Positions 1 through 6,217 are shown, counted from the stretch's first letter. The stretch: DNA of 7,750 nt from CAYTRP01 sp964625145 (GCA_964625145.1 CAZVAQ010000161.1:1-7750), one strand, 5' to 3'. Notes: generated from the sequence alone by a model not told the origin. Made by a program: numbers and translations.

Positions 1-3
1 GAG

Positions 4-52
4 GGATGAAGGGGGGAGGGGGGAGGATGAAGGATGAAGGGGGGAGGATGAA
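4..52 (+). repeat. Heptanucleotide tandem array, GGATGAA / GGGGGGA type
   Basis: Seven consecutive 7-bp units in exact register: GGATGAA at 4-10, 25-31, 32-38 and 46-52, and GGGGGGA at 11-17, 18-24 and 39-45. The three six-G runs plus GGG at 53-55 make the + strand a possible G-quadruplex former, although two of the loops are long (15 and 8 bases). The same unit family returns after the first gene, after the heme-oxygenase gene and, reversed, before the SpoIID-like gene. The array ends 47 bases before the first start codon. I see no convincing promoter between them. Confidence 0.9.
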
Positions 53-86
53 GGGTATGGGGTGGTTGGTGTGGTGTTAATTTTCC

Positions 87-92
87 AAGGAG
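87..92 (+). promoter_or_regulatory. Ribosome binding site that decides the start of the first gene
   Basis: AAGGAG lies 7 bases before the ATG at 100. An in-frame GTG directly before it, at 97, would leave only 4 bases of spacing, so ATG 100 is the better start. Confidence 0.75.
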
Positions 93-99
93 TGTCGTG

Positions 100-1719
100 A
101 TGCGGATTGTTGGCTTGTTGGCCCTGGTGAGCGGACTTTGCATGACGGGTATCGCGGGAGCGCAGGTGGTGGAGGGAACGCTGCTGGAGGACCGCTACCA
201 GTATCCCTTCAATTTCACTCCGCTGACCCGGGAGAAGGGCGCGCTGTACGTGCACGACACGCCGGAGTTCGAGTTCAACAATCGTGACGGCATGTTCATC
301 GTGAAGTTTGCGGTGGAGGTGCCCGAGTCGCTGGAGGGCAAGGCCTTCCGTGTGAAGTCCGCCCGCGTGCGCTATTGGGAGCCGAAGACGGCGGCGTGGA
401 CCTTTGACGAGCTGAACAGCTATGGCCAGCCAGAGCGCATTGAGCTGTTTGCCGCGCGGTTTGGGCCGACCTACGACGAGGCGACATGGACCATGGCGGA
501 TCCCTATGTCGGCTCCACCAATGCGGTCTACGCGCAGCGCGATCCCTATCCGGTGGATTTGCGGAGCGCCGAGCGCGTGGAGGAGAATGTCATCGTTTAT
601 GATCCCGTGGACGCCCCGGATGGCTACACGCCGTGGGCGCTGGGGCAACCGGTCGGGTACACGCCCGGTGAGATGACCGATGCGTTCCCGGTGGATTTCC
701 ATCTGGATGTGAACGACCCGACGGTGCAGGCGGAGTTGCTGGCGGACCTGGAGTCGGGGCTGAGCTCGTGGGTCTTCTCGGCGACGTTCCGCCGCACGGG
801 TGGCGCGGGTCAGCCGTCGCGCCCCAATCCGGAGGTGATCCAGCGCGCGGGCTTGGACAATCCTGCCCACGGGACCAGGCAGGAGGCGCCGTCGCTGGTG
901 CTGGAGCTGGAGCCGGTCTACCCGGTGCAGGCGACGTTGTTGAACGACCGTTGGTATTATCCCTTCAACGGCATGCCGGGTTCGCGGCAGAACGGCTCGA
1001 CGTTCCTGTCTCTTCAGCCGGACTTCCAGTTCAACCTGCGCGACGGGATGAACATCTACAAGTTTGGACTGCAGTTCCCGGAGGAGCTTGAAGGGAAGGA
1101 CTATGAGATTGTCGGCGCGAAGATGACCGTGTGGAACATCAAGGATTCGGCATTCGAGCTGGGAACGGTGAACGAGCTCGGCTATCCGGAGCAGGTGGAA
1201 CTGTTCGCGGTGGGATTCGGCCCGGACTACAATGAGACGGACTGGTCGGGGACCGAAGCGTTCATCGGTGGGACGCCGTTTGAAAAGTTGCCGCGCGATC
1301 CGTTTCCCCGGGACCTGAGAACCGATGAGCATGTCGAGGAGAACGTTGTTCCCTACGACCCCGTGGAGGCTCCGGGCGGCTACACGCCGTGGGCCGTGGG
1401 TGTGCCCATTGGCTATACGCCGGGCGAGATGACGGATGCGTTCCCGATTGTCTTCGAGTTGGACACGACCAACCCGACAATTCAGGAGAAGTTGCGCGAG
1501 GACGTTGCCGGGGCGATGAGCACGTGGTACATCTCGTCGACCTATGATCTGACGTTCGGAGGAACTCCGCCGCCAGCCAGCATTGTCCCGGACCTGATCA
1601 TGAGCGAGGGCGTGTCGAATCCGAACTTCGGCACCTCGCAGGAGGCGCCGAAGCTGGAGTTGATCCTGCGCGAAGTGTTGCCGCCCCCCGCGGCGACGGA
1701 TACGTGGAGCATCTGGTGA
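100..1719 (+). CDS. Secreted protein of two tandem copies of an unrecognised domain
   Basis: The product has 539 residues and I do not recognise the family. Residues 1-21 look like a signal peptide: a short positive start (MRIVG), a hydrophobic core, and an Ala-Gly-Ala site before Gln, so export is likely. The mature part is one domain of about 250 residues present twice, at about residues 26-272 and 278-526, with a constant offset of 252 residues. In the best block, residues 153-213 against 405-465, I count 42 identities in 61 positions; GYTPGEMTDAFP is identical in both copies. Other shared motifs are TLLxDR near each domain start, RDGM, VEENV, YDPV and QEAP near each domain end. The domain is rich in aromatic and acidic residues and looks beta-rich, as in extracellular or surface proteins. 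There is no C-terminal membrane anchor or PEP-CTERM-like sorting motif; the protein ends in WSIW. The last codon and the stop lie in the first unit of a heptad repeat array. Function is unknown. Confidence 0.85.
   Translation: MRIVGLLALVSGLCMTGIAGAQVVEGTLLEDRYQYPFNFTPLTREKGALYVHDTPEFEFNNRDGMFIVKFAVEVPESLEGKAFRVKSARVRYWEPKTAAWTFDELNSYGQPERIELFAARFGPTYDEATWTMADPYVGSTNAVYAQRDPYPVDLRSAERVEENVIVYDPVDAPDGYTPWALGQPVGYTPGEMTDAFPVDFHLDVNDPTVQAELLADLESGLSSWVFSATFRRTGGAGQPSRPNPEVIQRAGLDNPAHGTRQEAPSLVLELEPVYPVQATLLNDRWYYPFNGMPGSRQNGSTFLSLQPDFQFNLRDGMNIYKFGLQFPEELEGKDYEIVGAKMTVWNIKDSAFELGTVNELGYPEQVELFAVGFGPDYNETDWSGTEAFIGGTPFEKLPRDPFPRDLRTDEHVEENVVPYDPVEAPGGYTPWAVGVPIGYTPGEMTDAFPIVFELDTTNPTIQEKLREDVAGAMSTWYISSTYDLTFGGTPPPASIVPDLIMSEGVSNPNFGTSQEAPKLELILREVLPPPAATDTWSIW
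175..915 (+). repeat. First copy of the duplicated domain (coding)
   Basis: This stretch codes for about residues 26-272 of the secreted protein and aligns throughout with the second copy 756 bases downstream. The copies have diverged in both protein and codons, so the duplication is not recent. Confidence 0.85.
931..1677 (+). repeat. Second copy of the duplicated domain (coding)
   Basis: This stretch codes for about residues 278-526. A linker of about 5 residues separates it from copy one, and a proline-rich tail of about 13 residues follows. The spacing of the shared block and motifs is the same as in copy one. Confidence 0.85.
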
Positions 1720-1741
1720 AGGGTGAAGGGTGAAGAGTGAA
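1714..1741 (+). repeat. Heptanucleotide array overlapping the stop of the secreted-protein gene
   Basis: Four units in exact 7-bp register: TGGTGAA at 1714, GGGTGAA at 1721 and 1728, and GAGTGAA at 1735. The first unit contains the last codon (TGG) and the stop (TGA) of the upstream gene. No hairpin terminator is visible in the 76 bases before the next start. Confidence 0.85.
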
Positions 1742-1795
1742 AGGCATGGGCGGGGTTGTGGATGAATGCGGGATTCTTGAGAGCTGATTGAGAAT

Positions 1796-3049
1796 ATGAC
1801 CAACTCGGCATCACAGGGCAGGATCGACAGGCGCGTGTTTGTTGCCGCGGGTCTGTTGACGATCATGTTCGCGTCGCTGCAGGTGCTGACGACGACGCTG
1901 AACGACCTGGTGCGAGAGCGCTTTGGGCTGAGCATTGAGTCGACGTCGGTCTTCTTCCAGGTGGGGACGCTGGCCAGCATCCTGATGGGGCTGCTGGTCG
2001 GGTTGTTGTCGGATCGCCTCGGGCGCCGGGTGCCGCTGATCGTGGCGGCATTGGCGTTGGGGGGCGTGACGACGGCGGCGCTGCCGTTCATGCCCACTTA
2101 CAACTCCTTGCTGGTGATGCGCTTTGTGGACAGTGCCTTGGGGACGGTGGCGATCACGCTGCTGATGACGCGGGGCGTGGACCTGTCGACGGTGGAAACT
2201 CGCAGCCGGTCGATGGGTGTCATCATGATGGGCGTGCCGCTTGGGTATCTGCTGGGGCCTCTGCTGGCGGTGTGGCTGGGGGATTATCACCTTGGTTGGT
2301 TGTTCGGCGTGCTGGGGGCGTTGCAGTTGGCGGGTGCGGGCTACTTGGCGATGGAATGGAGCCAGCGGGAGGAGATCATCCGCCTGGCGCCGCGGTGGAG
2401 CGAGTTGGTCGTCATCGTGCAGAATCTGCCGCGCACGTGGATGCCGATGCTGTTTGGCATGGTGGACAAGTTCAGCTTCGCGGCCATCGCTCTGCTGACG
2501 TCGATCGTGCTGGGGGAGAAGGCGATGGGTGGCCTTGGCGTGAAGGGCATCGCCGTGGTGCTGGCGATCTACAATGTGGCCTTCATCGTGGCTAACCCGT
2601 TGGCTGGGCGGCTTGTGGCTGTCTGGGGGAGCCGGCCGACGGTGATCGTCGCGTCGATCCTGTACGGCGTGGTGCTGATCCTGCTTGGATCCGCCGATTC
2701 GGTGACGTCGTTCACGGTGCTGATGGGGTTGGCGGGTGCGTTGACCTCGTTTCAGTTCGTTCCGAACATGACGCTGGTTGGCGATTTGTCCGGCGGTGCG
2801 CATCGCGCGACGGTGATGTCGGTGTTCAACATGATGGGATCGCTGGCGATGCTGGCGGGCTTTGCCATCCTGGGACGCTTGAGCGCGAAGAGCCACGCGG
2901 CCGCGTACCAATTGACCGGATGGATGGAGATTGTGTGCGGCGTGATTGGCCTGGTTGCGCTGTTGGCGTTCGCGCTGCGCGGCAGGCAGCGCGCGGTGCC
3001 CCTTGGAACAAGCGGAAGCGGCCCTGTACCCGCGGGCCGCGTGTCGTGA
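1796..3049 (+). CDS. Major facilitator superfamily (MFS) transporter
   Basis: The product has 417 residues, a normal length for a 12-helix MFS carrier of the inner membrane. Hydrophobic segments fall at roughly residues 14-32, 53-71, 80-97, 103-123, 139-161, 165-186, 213-238, 250-267, 280-299, 303-324, 340-361 and 371-394, with a charged central loop at about 187-212. The MFS signature between helices 2 and 3 is present as G69-L-L-S-D73-R74-L-G76-R77-R78, and a degenerate second copy (PLAGRLVAVWGSR, 268-280) sits at the matching place in the second half. The overall pattern resembles proton-coupled drug or metabolite efflux carriers, but the sequence does not give the substrate. The start at ATG 1796 has only a weak ribosome site (GAGAG at 1779-1783). 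A nearby upstream in-frame ATG at 1766 runs into a stop at once. The gene ends 36 bases before the heme-oxygenase-like gene, so the two are probably one transcript, which makes a heme, iron or tetrapyrrole link possible but unproven. Confidence 0.93.
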   Translation: MTNSASQGRIDRRVFVAAGLLTIMFASLQVLTTTLNDLVRERFGLSIESTSVFFQVGTLASILMGLLVGLLSDRLGRRVPLIVAALALGGVTTAALPFMPTYNSLLVMRFVDSALGTVAITLLMTRGVDLSTVETRSRSMGVIMMGVPLGYLLGPLLAVWLGDYHLGWLFGVLGALQLAGAGYLAMEWSQREEIIRLAPRWSELVVIVQNLPRTWMPMLFGMVDKFSFAAIALLTSIVLGEKAMGGLGVKGIAVVLAIYNVAFIVANPLAGRLVAVWGSRPTVIVASILYGVVLILLGSADSVTSFTVLMGLAGALTSFQFVPNMTLVGDLSGGAHRATVMSVFNMMGSLAMLAGFAILGRLSAKSHAAAYQLTGWMEIVCGVIGLVALLAFALRGRQRAVPLGTSGSGPVPAGRVS

Positions 3050-3070
3050 AGATTGAACAAACATCCTGCA

Positions 3071-3077
3071 AGAGAGG
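3071..3077 (+). promoter_or_regulatory. Ribosome binding site that decides the start of the heme-oxygenase-like gene
   Basis: AGAGAGG lies 8 bases before ATG 3086. The reading frame is open from a TTG at 3053, which would add 11 residues, but that codon has no good ribosome site. Confidence 0.75.
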
Positions 3078-3085
3078 CTGAAGAC

Positions 3086-3727
3086 ATGGAGACAACCGAG
3101 GTGACCACCATCATGACGCGGCTGCGCGAGGAAACGCGCCCGATGCACGATGAGGCGGAGAATTCCCCGCTGGAGCACGAGATGGGGAAGGGAACGCTGG
3201 CGAAGGAGAAGTATGTGCACAATCTGGAGCAGCGCCTCGTGGTGCACCGCGCGCTGGAGAATGCGCTGCGTGCGGCGCGTGCGGCCCATCCGGCGGTGGC
3301 GGCGGTCGTCGACGATTATCAGTTCAAGGAAGAGCATTTGGTGAAGGACCTGGTGTTCTTCGGCCGCGATCCGCAGGCGCCGCGCGTGGTTCCTTCCTCC
3401 AGCGAGATGGTCGAGTGGATCGGCAAGACGGCCCAGGCCAGCCCGGTCGCGCTGCTCGGCATCCACTATGTGTTCGAGGGGAGCACGAATGGCGCGCGGT
3501 TCCTGGCGAAGGGCGTGCGGCGTGCCTACGCGCTTGAGGGTCTCGACGGCACGGCGTACCTGGATCCGTACGGCGACCAGCAGCGGGCCCTGTGGGGGCA
3601 GTTCAAGGAGCGCATGGCCGCGCAGCCATTGACCAACGAGGAAGCCGACGCCATCGTGGACGCAGCAAAGCAGACGTTCCGCTTCGTCGGGCGCATTGAG
3701 ACGGAGGTGTGGGAAAGCGAAGGATGA
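3086..3727 (+). CDS. Heme oxygenase family protein (biliverdin-producing type)
   Basis: The 213-residue product matches the normal length of bacterial heme oxygenases. These are cytoplasmic all-helical enzymes that open heme to biliverdin, iron and CO using O2 and reducing power. The N-terminal helix has LREETRPMHDEAEN (residues 13-26), the pattern that carries the proximal heme-ligand histidine; H21 is the candidate. The segment YVFEGSTNGARF (128-139) matches the glycine-containing distal helix of bacterial members, which kinks over the heme. The C-terminal part is helical and charged, with no membrane anchor or signal peptide. The gene follows the MFS gene by 36 bases. No TonB receptor, heme ABC transporter or bacteriophytochrome gene is visible, so the use (iron release, heme detoxification or bilin supply) cannot be chosen. 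The last codon and stop lie in the first unit of a heptad array. A non-canonical member of the wider heme-oxygenase fold is possible, but the histidine motif favours a true oxygenase. Confidence 0.85.
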   Translation: METTEVTTIMTRLREETRPMHDEAENSPLEHEMGKGTLAKEKYVHNLEQRLVVHRALENALRAARAAHPAVAAVVDDYQFKEEHLVKDLVFFGRDPQAPRVVPSSSEMVEWIGKTAQASPVALLGIHYVFEGSTNGARFLAKGVRRAYALEGLDGTAYLDPYGDQQRALWGQFKERMAAQPLTNEEADAIVDAAKQTFRFVGRIETEVWESEG

Positions 3728-3791
3728 TGGATGAAGGGTAAAGGCGGAAGGATGAAGGATGAAGGATGAGGGGTGAAGGATGAAGGCTGAA
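3722..3791 (+). repeat. Ten-unit heptanucleotide array overlapping the heme-oxygenase stop
   Basis: Ten 7-bp units follow in unbroken register. GGATGAA occurs at 3729, 3750, 3757 and 3778; variants are GGATGAT (3722), GGGTAAA (3736), GGCGGAA (3743), GGATGAG (3764), GGGTGAA (3771) and GGCTGAA (3785). The stop TGA at 3725-3727 is part of the first unit. A reversed array of the same family lies at 3951-3985. The 159 bases between the two arrays hold the inverted repeat at 3859-3894 and otherwise purine-rich sequence, with no gene I can support. Confidence 0.9.
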
Positions 3792-3858
3792 GGGAAGGTT
3801 TAGGGATAGAGGATAAAGAGGGGGTGGGATGGAGGCTGGGGTTGAAGTTTGGAGTTGG

Positions 3859-3894
3859 CGCCGGGGTCGGTTGATTTCGGGATAGACCCCGGCG
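3859..3894. terminator. Perfect 10-bp GC-rich inverted repeat; possible transcription end
   Basis: CGCCGGGGTC at 3859-3868 is perfectly complementary to GACCCCGGCG at 3885-3894, with a 16-base loop. It lies about 130 bases after the heme-oxygenase stop and 93 bases before the next gene. No T-run follows, so it is not a classical intrinsic terminator. It could help end transcription, shape the leader of the next gene or be a protein-binding site. Confidence 0.4.
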
Positions 3895-3950
3895 ATCAGG
3901 CGGGTCATATGGTTTGAGACGTTAGGGTGAAGTCTCGGGCTGTGCGCCCC

Positions 3951-3985
3951 TTCATCCTTCATCCTTCCTCCTTCATCCTTCCTCC
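3951..3985 (-). repeat. Reversed heptanucleotide array ending at the SpoIID-like start codon
   Basis: Five 7-bp units in register: TTCATCC at 3951, 3958 and 3972, and TTCCTCC at 3965 and 3979. These are the reverse complement of the GGATGAA family. Only CC separates the array from the ATG at 3988, so that start has no purine-rich ribosome site. In a transcript reading in from upstream, these 35 bases could pair with 3743-3777. Confidence 0.9.
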
Positions 3986-3987
3986 CC

Positions 3988-5388
3988 ATGTCCGCTCCTT
4001 TTCCCATCAAGGCTGGTGAGTTTCATCTCGGCACGGAACCCCATGTTCGGATCGGGGTGATTCTGACCGAGGATGCGCTGCCGTTTGTCGACATCGAGTT
4101 GCCGGCGGTGGGCGCGTATGAGTTCCATTCGGGTTGGCTGAAGGGCGTGGTGGCCAAGCCGGAACGGCCGATGCCAGTGCGGCTGGAAGCACTGGATGGA
4201 AAGCTGCGCATTGTCTCGCGCGAAAACAACGCGGAGCTGGGCTCCACGCCGGAGGTGCGCCTTGTCCACAAGGGCGGGCCCGCGGTGCCGGGGCCTGGCG
4301 ATGGCGTGCTGGTGCGCGGAGTGGTGGCCGGGCGCGGGTTCCATTGGGCCAAGCGCATCGACCAGACGCTGACGGGCGTGCTGGAGTTCCGCGCGCAGGG
4401 CAACCACGTGATGCTCATCAATGAGTTGCCGCTGGAGGAGTATCTGACCGGCGTGATCACGGGCGAGATGAGCGGCGAGTGCCCGCCGGAGTTCATGAAG
4501 GCGCAGGCCACGGCCGCGCGCAGTTGGCTGTTGGGACAACCAAAGCCTCCGCACCCGGACCAGCCTTTCATCTGGTGCAACGACGATTGTTGCCAGCGCT
4601 ATCAGGGCACGGGCGGGTGGTCGCAGCAGGCCCGCGATGCCATCCAGGCCTGTCGCGGCGAGGTGCTGATCACGCCGTCGGGCTATTTCTGCGACGCGCG
4701 CTACAGCAAGAACACCGGAGGCATCAGCGAGGACGCGCTCTCCGTGTGGAAGGCGCCCATCGAATGTCTGGATGCCGTCATCGACGCGCCGAGGGGTTCG
4801 TTCATCGAGAAGTTCTTTCCCGTGACGGAATCGAACATCGATGAGTATCTCGAGGGCGATTGGCTGAAGGACACCGATGCGTACGCCGGGCCGAACGTGA
4901 TTCCGCAGGATGCGCTGACGCGGTATCTGGGGCGCGTGGACGAACACGGCGAGTACTTCCGCTGGCGCGTGCCGCGGACTCACGCGGAGTTGGTGGAGTC
5001 CTTGTCGACGCGCGGCGGGATCGAAGACCTCGACGCGGTGCTGGAACTGCGGCCGCGCAAGCGCGGCCGCAGCGGGCGCATCGAGATCCTCGATGTGGTG
5101 TACCTGGACAAATCCGGCAAGCAGTGTGTGAAGCGGTACCTCAAGGAGTACGACATCCGCGCGGCGCTGTCGAAGAAGTTCCTGTTCAGCAGCGCGTTCG
5201 CCTTGCGCGACGTGGTGCGCGGTCCGCGGGGCGAGATCACCTCGGTGACGTTGCTCGGCGCGGGCTGGGGCCACGGGGCGGGGCTTTGCCAGATGGGCGC
5301 GCTGGGGCGTGCCTTCAAGGGACAGGACTACCGTACGATCCTGCTGGCGTACTTCACGGGCGCGCGGCTGGAGCGTGCGTACGATTGA
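3988..5388 (+). CDS. SpoIID/LytB-domain protein, probable peptidoglycan lytic transglycosylase
   Basis: The 466-residue product shows both SpoIID/LytB hallmarks. LPLEEYLTGVITGEMSGECP (147-166) is followed by FMKAQATAARSW (169-180), and the C-terminal part has GAGWGHGAGLCQMGALG (424-440) then YRTILLAYFTGARL (448-461). In SpoIID the glutamate of the first motif is catalytic and cuts glycan strands; E160 is the candidate here. The family is common in non-sporulating bacteria, so this does not imply endospores. Residues 19-150 match the usual beta-rich N-terminal part. A cluster H189, C197, C201, C202 precedes RYQG and may bind a metal, as a Cys/His zinc site does in clostridial SpoIID. Residues about 255-395 form a longer insertion than in Bacillus SpoIID. 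There is no signal peptide, odd for a wall enzyme, although ATG 3988 is the only conventional start: an in-frame stop lies at 3928-3930, and the next candidate, GTG 4057, would cut the conserved core. There is no Shine-Dalgarno site. The stop TGA is followed at once by a second in-frame TGA. Confidence 0.93.
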   Translation: MSAPFPIKAGEFHLGTEPHVRIGVILTEDALPFVDIELPAVGAYEFHSGWLKGVVAKPERPMPVRLEALDGKLRIVSRENNAELGSTPEVRLVHKGGPAVPGPGDGVLVRGVVAGRGFHWAKRIDQTLTGVLEFRAQGNHVMLINELPLEEYLTGVITGEMSGECPPEFMKAQATAARSWLLGQPKPPHPDQPFIWCNDDCCQRYQGTGGWSQQARDAIQACRGEVLITPSGYFCDARYSKNTGGISEDALSVWKAPIECLDAVIDAPRGSFIEKFFPVTESNIDEYLEGDWLKDTDAYAGPNVIPQDALTRYLGRVDEHGEYFRWRVPRTHAELVESLSTRGGIEDLDAVLELRPRKRGRSGRIEILDVVYLDKSGKQCVKRYLKEYDIRAALSKKFLFSSAFALRDVVRGPRGEITSVTLLGAGWGHGAGLCQMGALGRAFKGQDYRTILLAYFTGARLERAYD

Positions 5389-5450
5389 TGAACCGGGGAT
5401 GATGGATGTTGAGGGTCGGGCTTGAGACTCTGATTGGATGATGATTCACG

Positions 5451-5654
5451 ATGGGATTCGCAGTCTTCCTGATCTTTGTGGTGGTGGCGGTCATGGTTCT
5501 GTTCCTCGGGACCATGTTCGCGATCAGCGAGGAGACCGACCAGGAGGAGCTGCGTTTCGGCATGACGCGCAACCAGTTGCGCCTGACGGCGTGGGGTATC
5601 GCGATCGTGATTTGCCTGGTCGGCGCGGCGATTGAGTTTTATGCGCTGAACTAA
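5451..5654 (+). CDS. Small membrane protein with two transmembrane segments
   Basis: The 67-residue product has two clear hydrophobic segments, about residues 4-24 and 47-65. Between them is a polar loop with an acidic stretch (SEETDQEE, 26-33) and a basic part (RFGMTRNQLR, 35-44). I do not recognise a family; the layout suggests a small inner-membrane helper or stress protein. ATG 5451 has a weak upstream GGA (5436-5438) and no strong ribosome site. The gene starts 62 bases after the SpoIID-like stop and could share its transcript. Strongly hydrophobic periodic composition, absent from the shadow frames, supports real coding. An overlapping + strand frame at 5438-5635 lacks such features. 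Confidence 0.7.
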   Translation: MGFAVFLIFVVVAVMVLFLGTMFAISEETDQEELRFGMTRNQLRLTAWGIAIVICLVGAAIEFYALN

Positions 5655-5660
5655 TGGGGG

Positions 5661-5687
5661 CGTTCCTGGTTCCTCGTCAACCGAACG
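5661..5687. terminator. Stem-loop just after the small membrane-protein gene
   Basis: CGTTC (5661-5665) pairs with GAACG (5683-5687), and GGTT (5668-5671) pairs with AACC (5679-5682). This gives 9 base pairs with a two-base bulge and a 7-base loop, beginning 6 bases after the stop. There is no T-run after it, so a role as terminator is uncertain. The bases from here to 5754 hold nothing else I can identify. Confidence 0.35.
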
Positions 5688-5754
5688 GGGCTTGGCGTCC
5701 TCGCCTGATGAATACCACCCAATCACTCCCAATCATTTCCCCGTCCGCGAGTTC

Positions 5755-6086
5755 GGGACGTGACGGGTGGACTTGGCAGGCGGGGACGCCTGCCCTACGA
5801 AACCCATGGGGAGCAGGGCCGGGACGTGACGGGNNNNNNNNNNNNNNNNNNNNNNNNNNNNNNNNNNNNNNNNNNNNNNNNNNNNNNNNNNNNNNNNNNN
5901 NNNNNNNNNNNNNNNNNNNNNNNNNNNNNNNNNGGCGGGGACGCCTGCCCTACGAAACCCATGGGGAGCAGGGCCGGGACGTGACGGGCGGACTTGGCAG
6001 GCGGGGACGCCTGCCCTACGAAACCCATGGGGAGCAGGGCCGGGACGTGACGGGCGGACTTGGCAGGCGAGGACGCCTGCCCTACG
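5755..6086 (+). repeat. 66-bp tandem repeat with an 8-bp hairpin in each unit
   Basis: The visible unit is 66 bp, measured between hairpins starting at 5996 and 6062; the copy starting in the gap is in the same register. Each complete unit has GGCAGGCG, a 4-base loop (GGGA, or AGGA in the last copy) and CGCCTGCC. CTACGAAACCCATGGGG and a G-rich stretch with GACGTGACGGG follow. Hairpins are at 5775-5794, partly at 5934-5949, at 5996-6015 and at 6062-6081. The copies are nearly identical: the differences seen are T at 5768 and A at 6070. The array begins with a partial unit at 5755 and ends at CTACG 6086. Because 66 is a multiple of 3, frames on both strands stay open with a 22-residue period, but these look like by-products. 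This resembles REP-type interspersed elements. The 140 bases between the array and htpG show no convincing promoter or heat-shock operator. Confidence 0.9.
5834..5933. other. Assembly gap, 100 N
   Basis: Exactly 100 unknown bases sit inside the 66-bp repeat array. The spacing between matching points on its two sides (5786 and 5941, 155 bases) is not a multiple of 66, so the length is a placeholder. The true number of repeat units, and anything inserted among them, is unknown. Confidence 0.97.
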
Positions 6087-6213
6087 TTCCCTCAATCAAC
6101 GGGAAATCAGTATGGGGGAACTCAAGGCCGCGCGGAACGCTCTTTGCAAAATGGCGGACCGGGCGGGGGGAGCGTCTTGGGGCCTGCCGGGGGTATGTTG
6201 ATGCCTATTCAAT

Positions 6214-6217
6214 GGAG
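6214..6217 (+). promoter_or_regulatory. Ribosome binding site of htpG
   Basis: GGAG lies 9 bases before the ATG at 6227, a good match in sequence and spacing, and it supports this start. Confidence 0.7.

Noticed and set aside
1811..3466. Long minus-strand open frame (551 codons) across the MFS and heme-oxygenase genes
   Set aside because: Its translation is rich in His, Arg and Gln with no domain. It mirrors two well-supported + strand genes and is the usual artefact of GC-rich codon use.
3603..4010. Minus-strand frame of 135 codons across the gap before the SpoIID-like gene
   Set aside because: Its Pro/Ser/His-rich translation comes from the heptad arrays (repeated HPSS) and has no coding signature.
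3973..5274. Minus-strand open frame (433 codons) opposite the SpoIID-like gene
   Set aside because: It is low-complexity Arg/His/Ala sequence opposite a gene with clear family motifs, with no features of its own.
5755..6086. CRISPR array
   Set aside because: The whole 66-bp unit is repeated with no variable spacers, and no cas gene is present.
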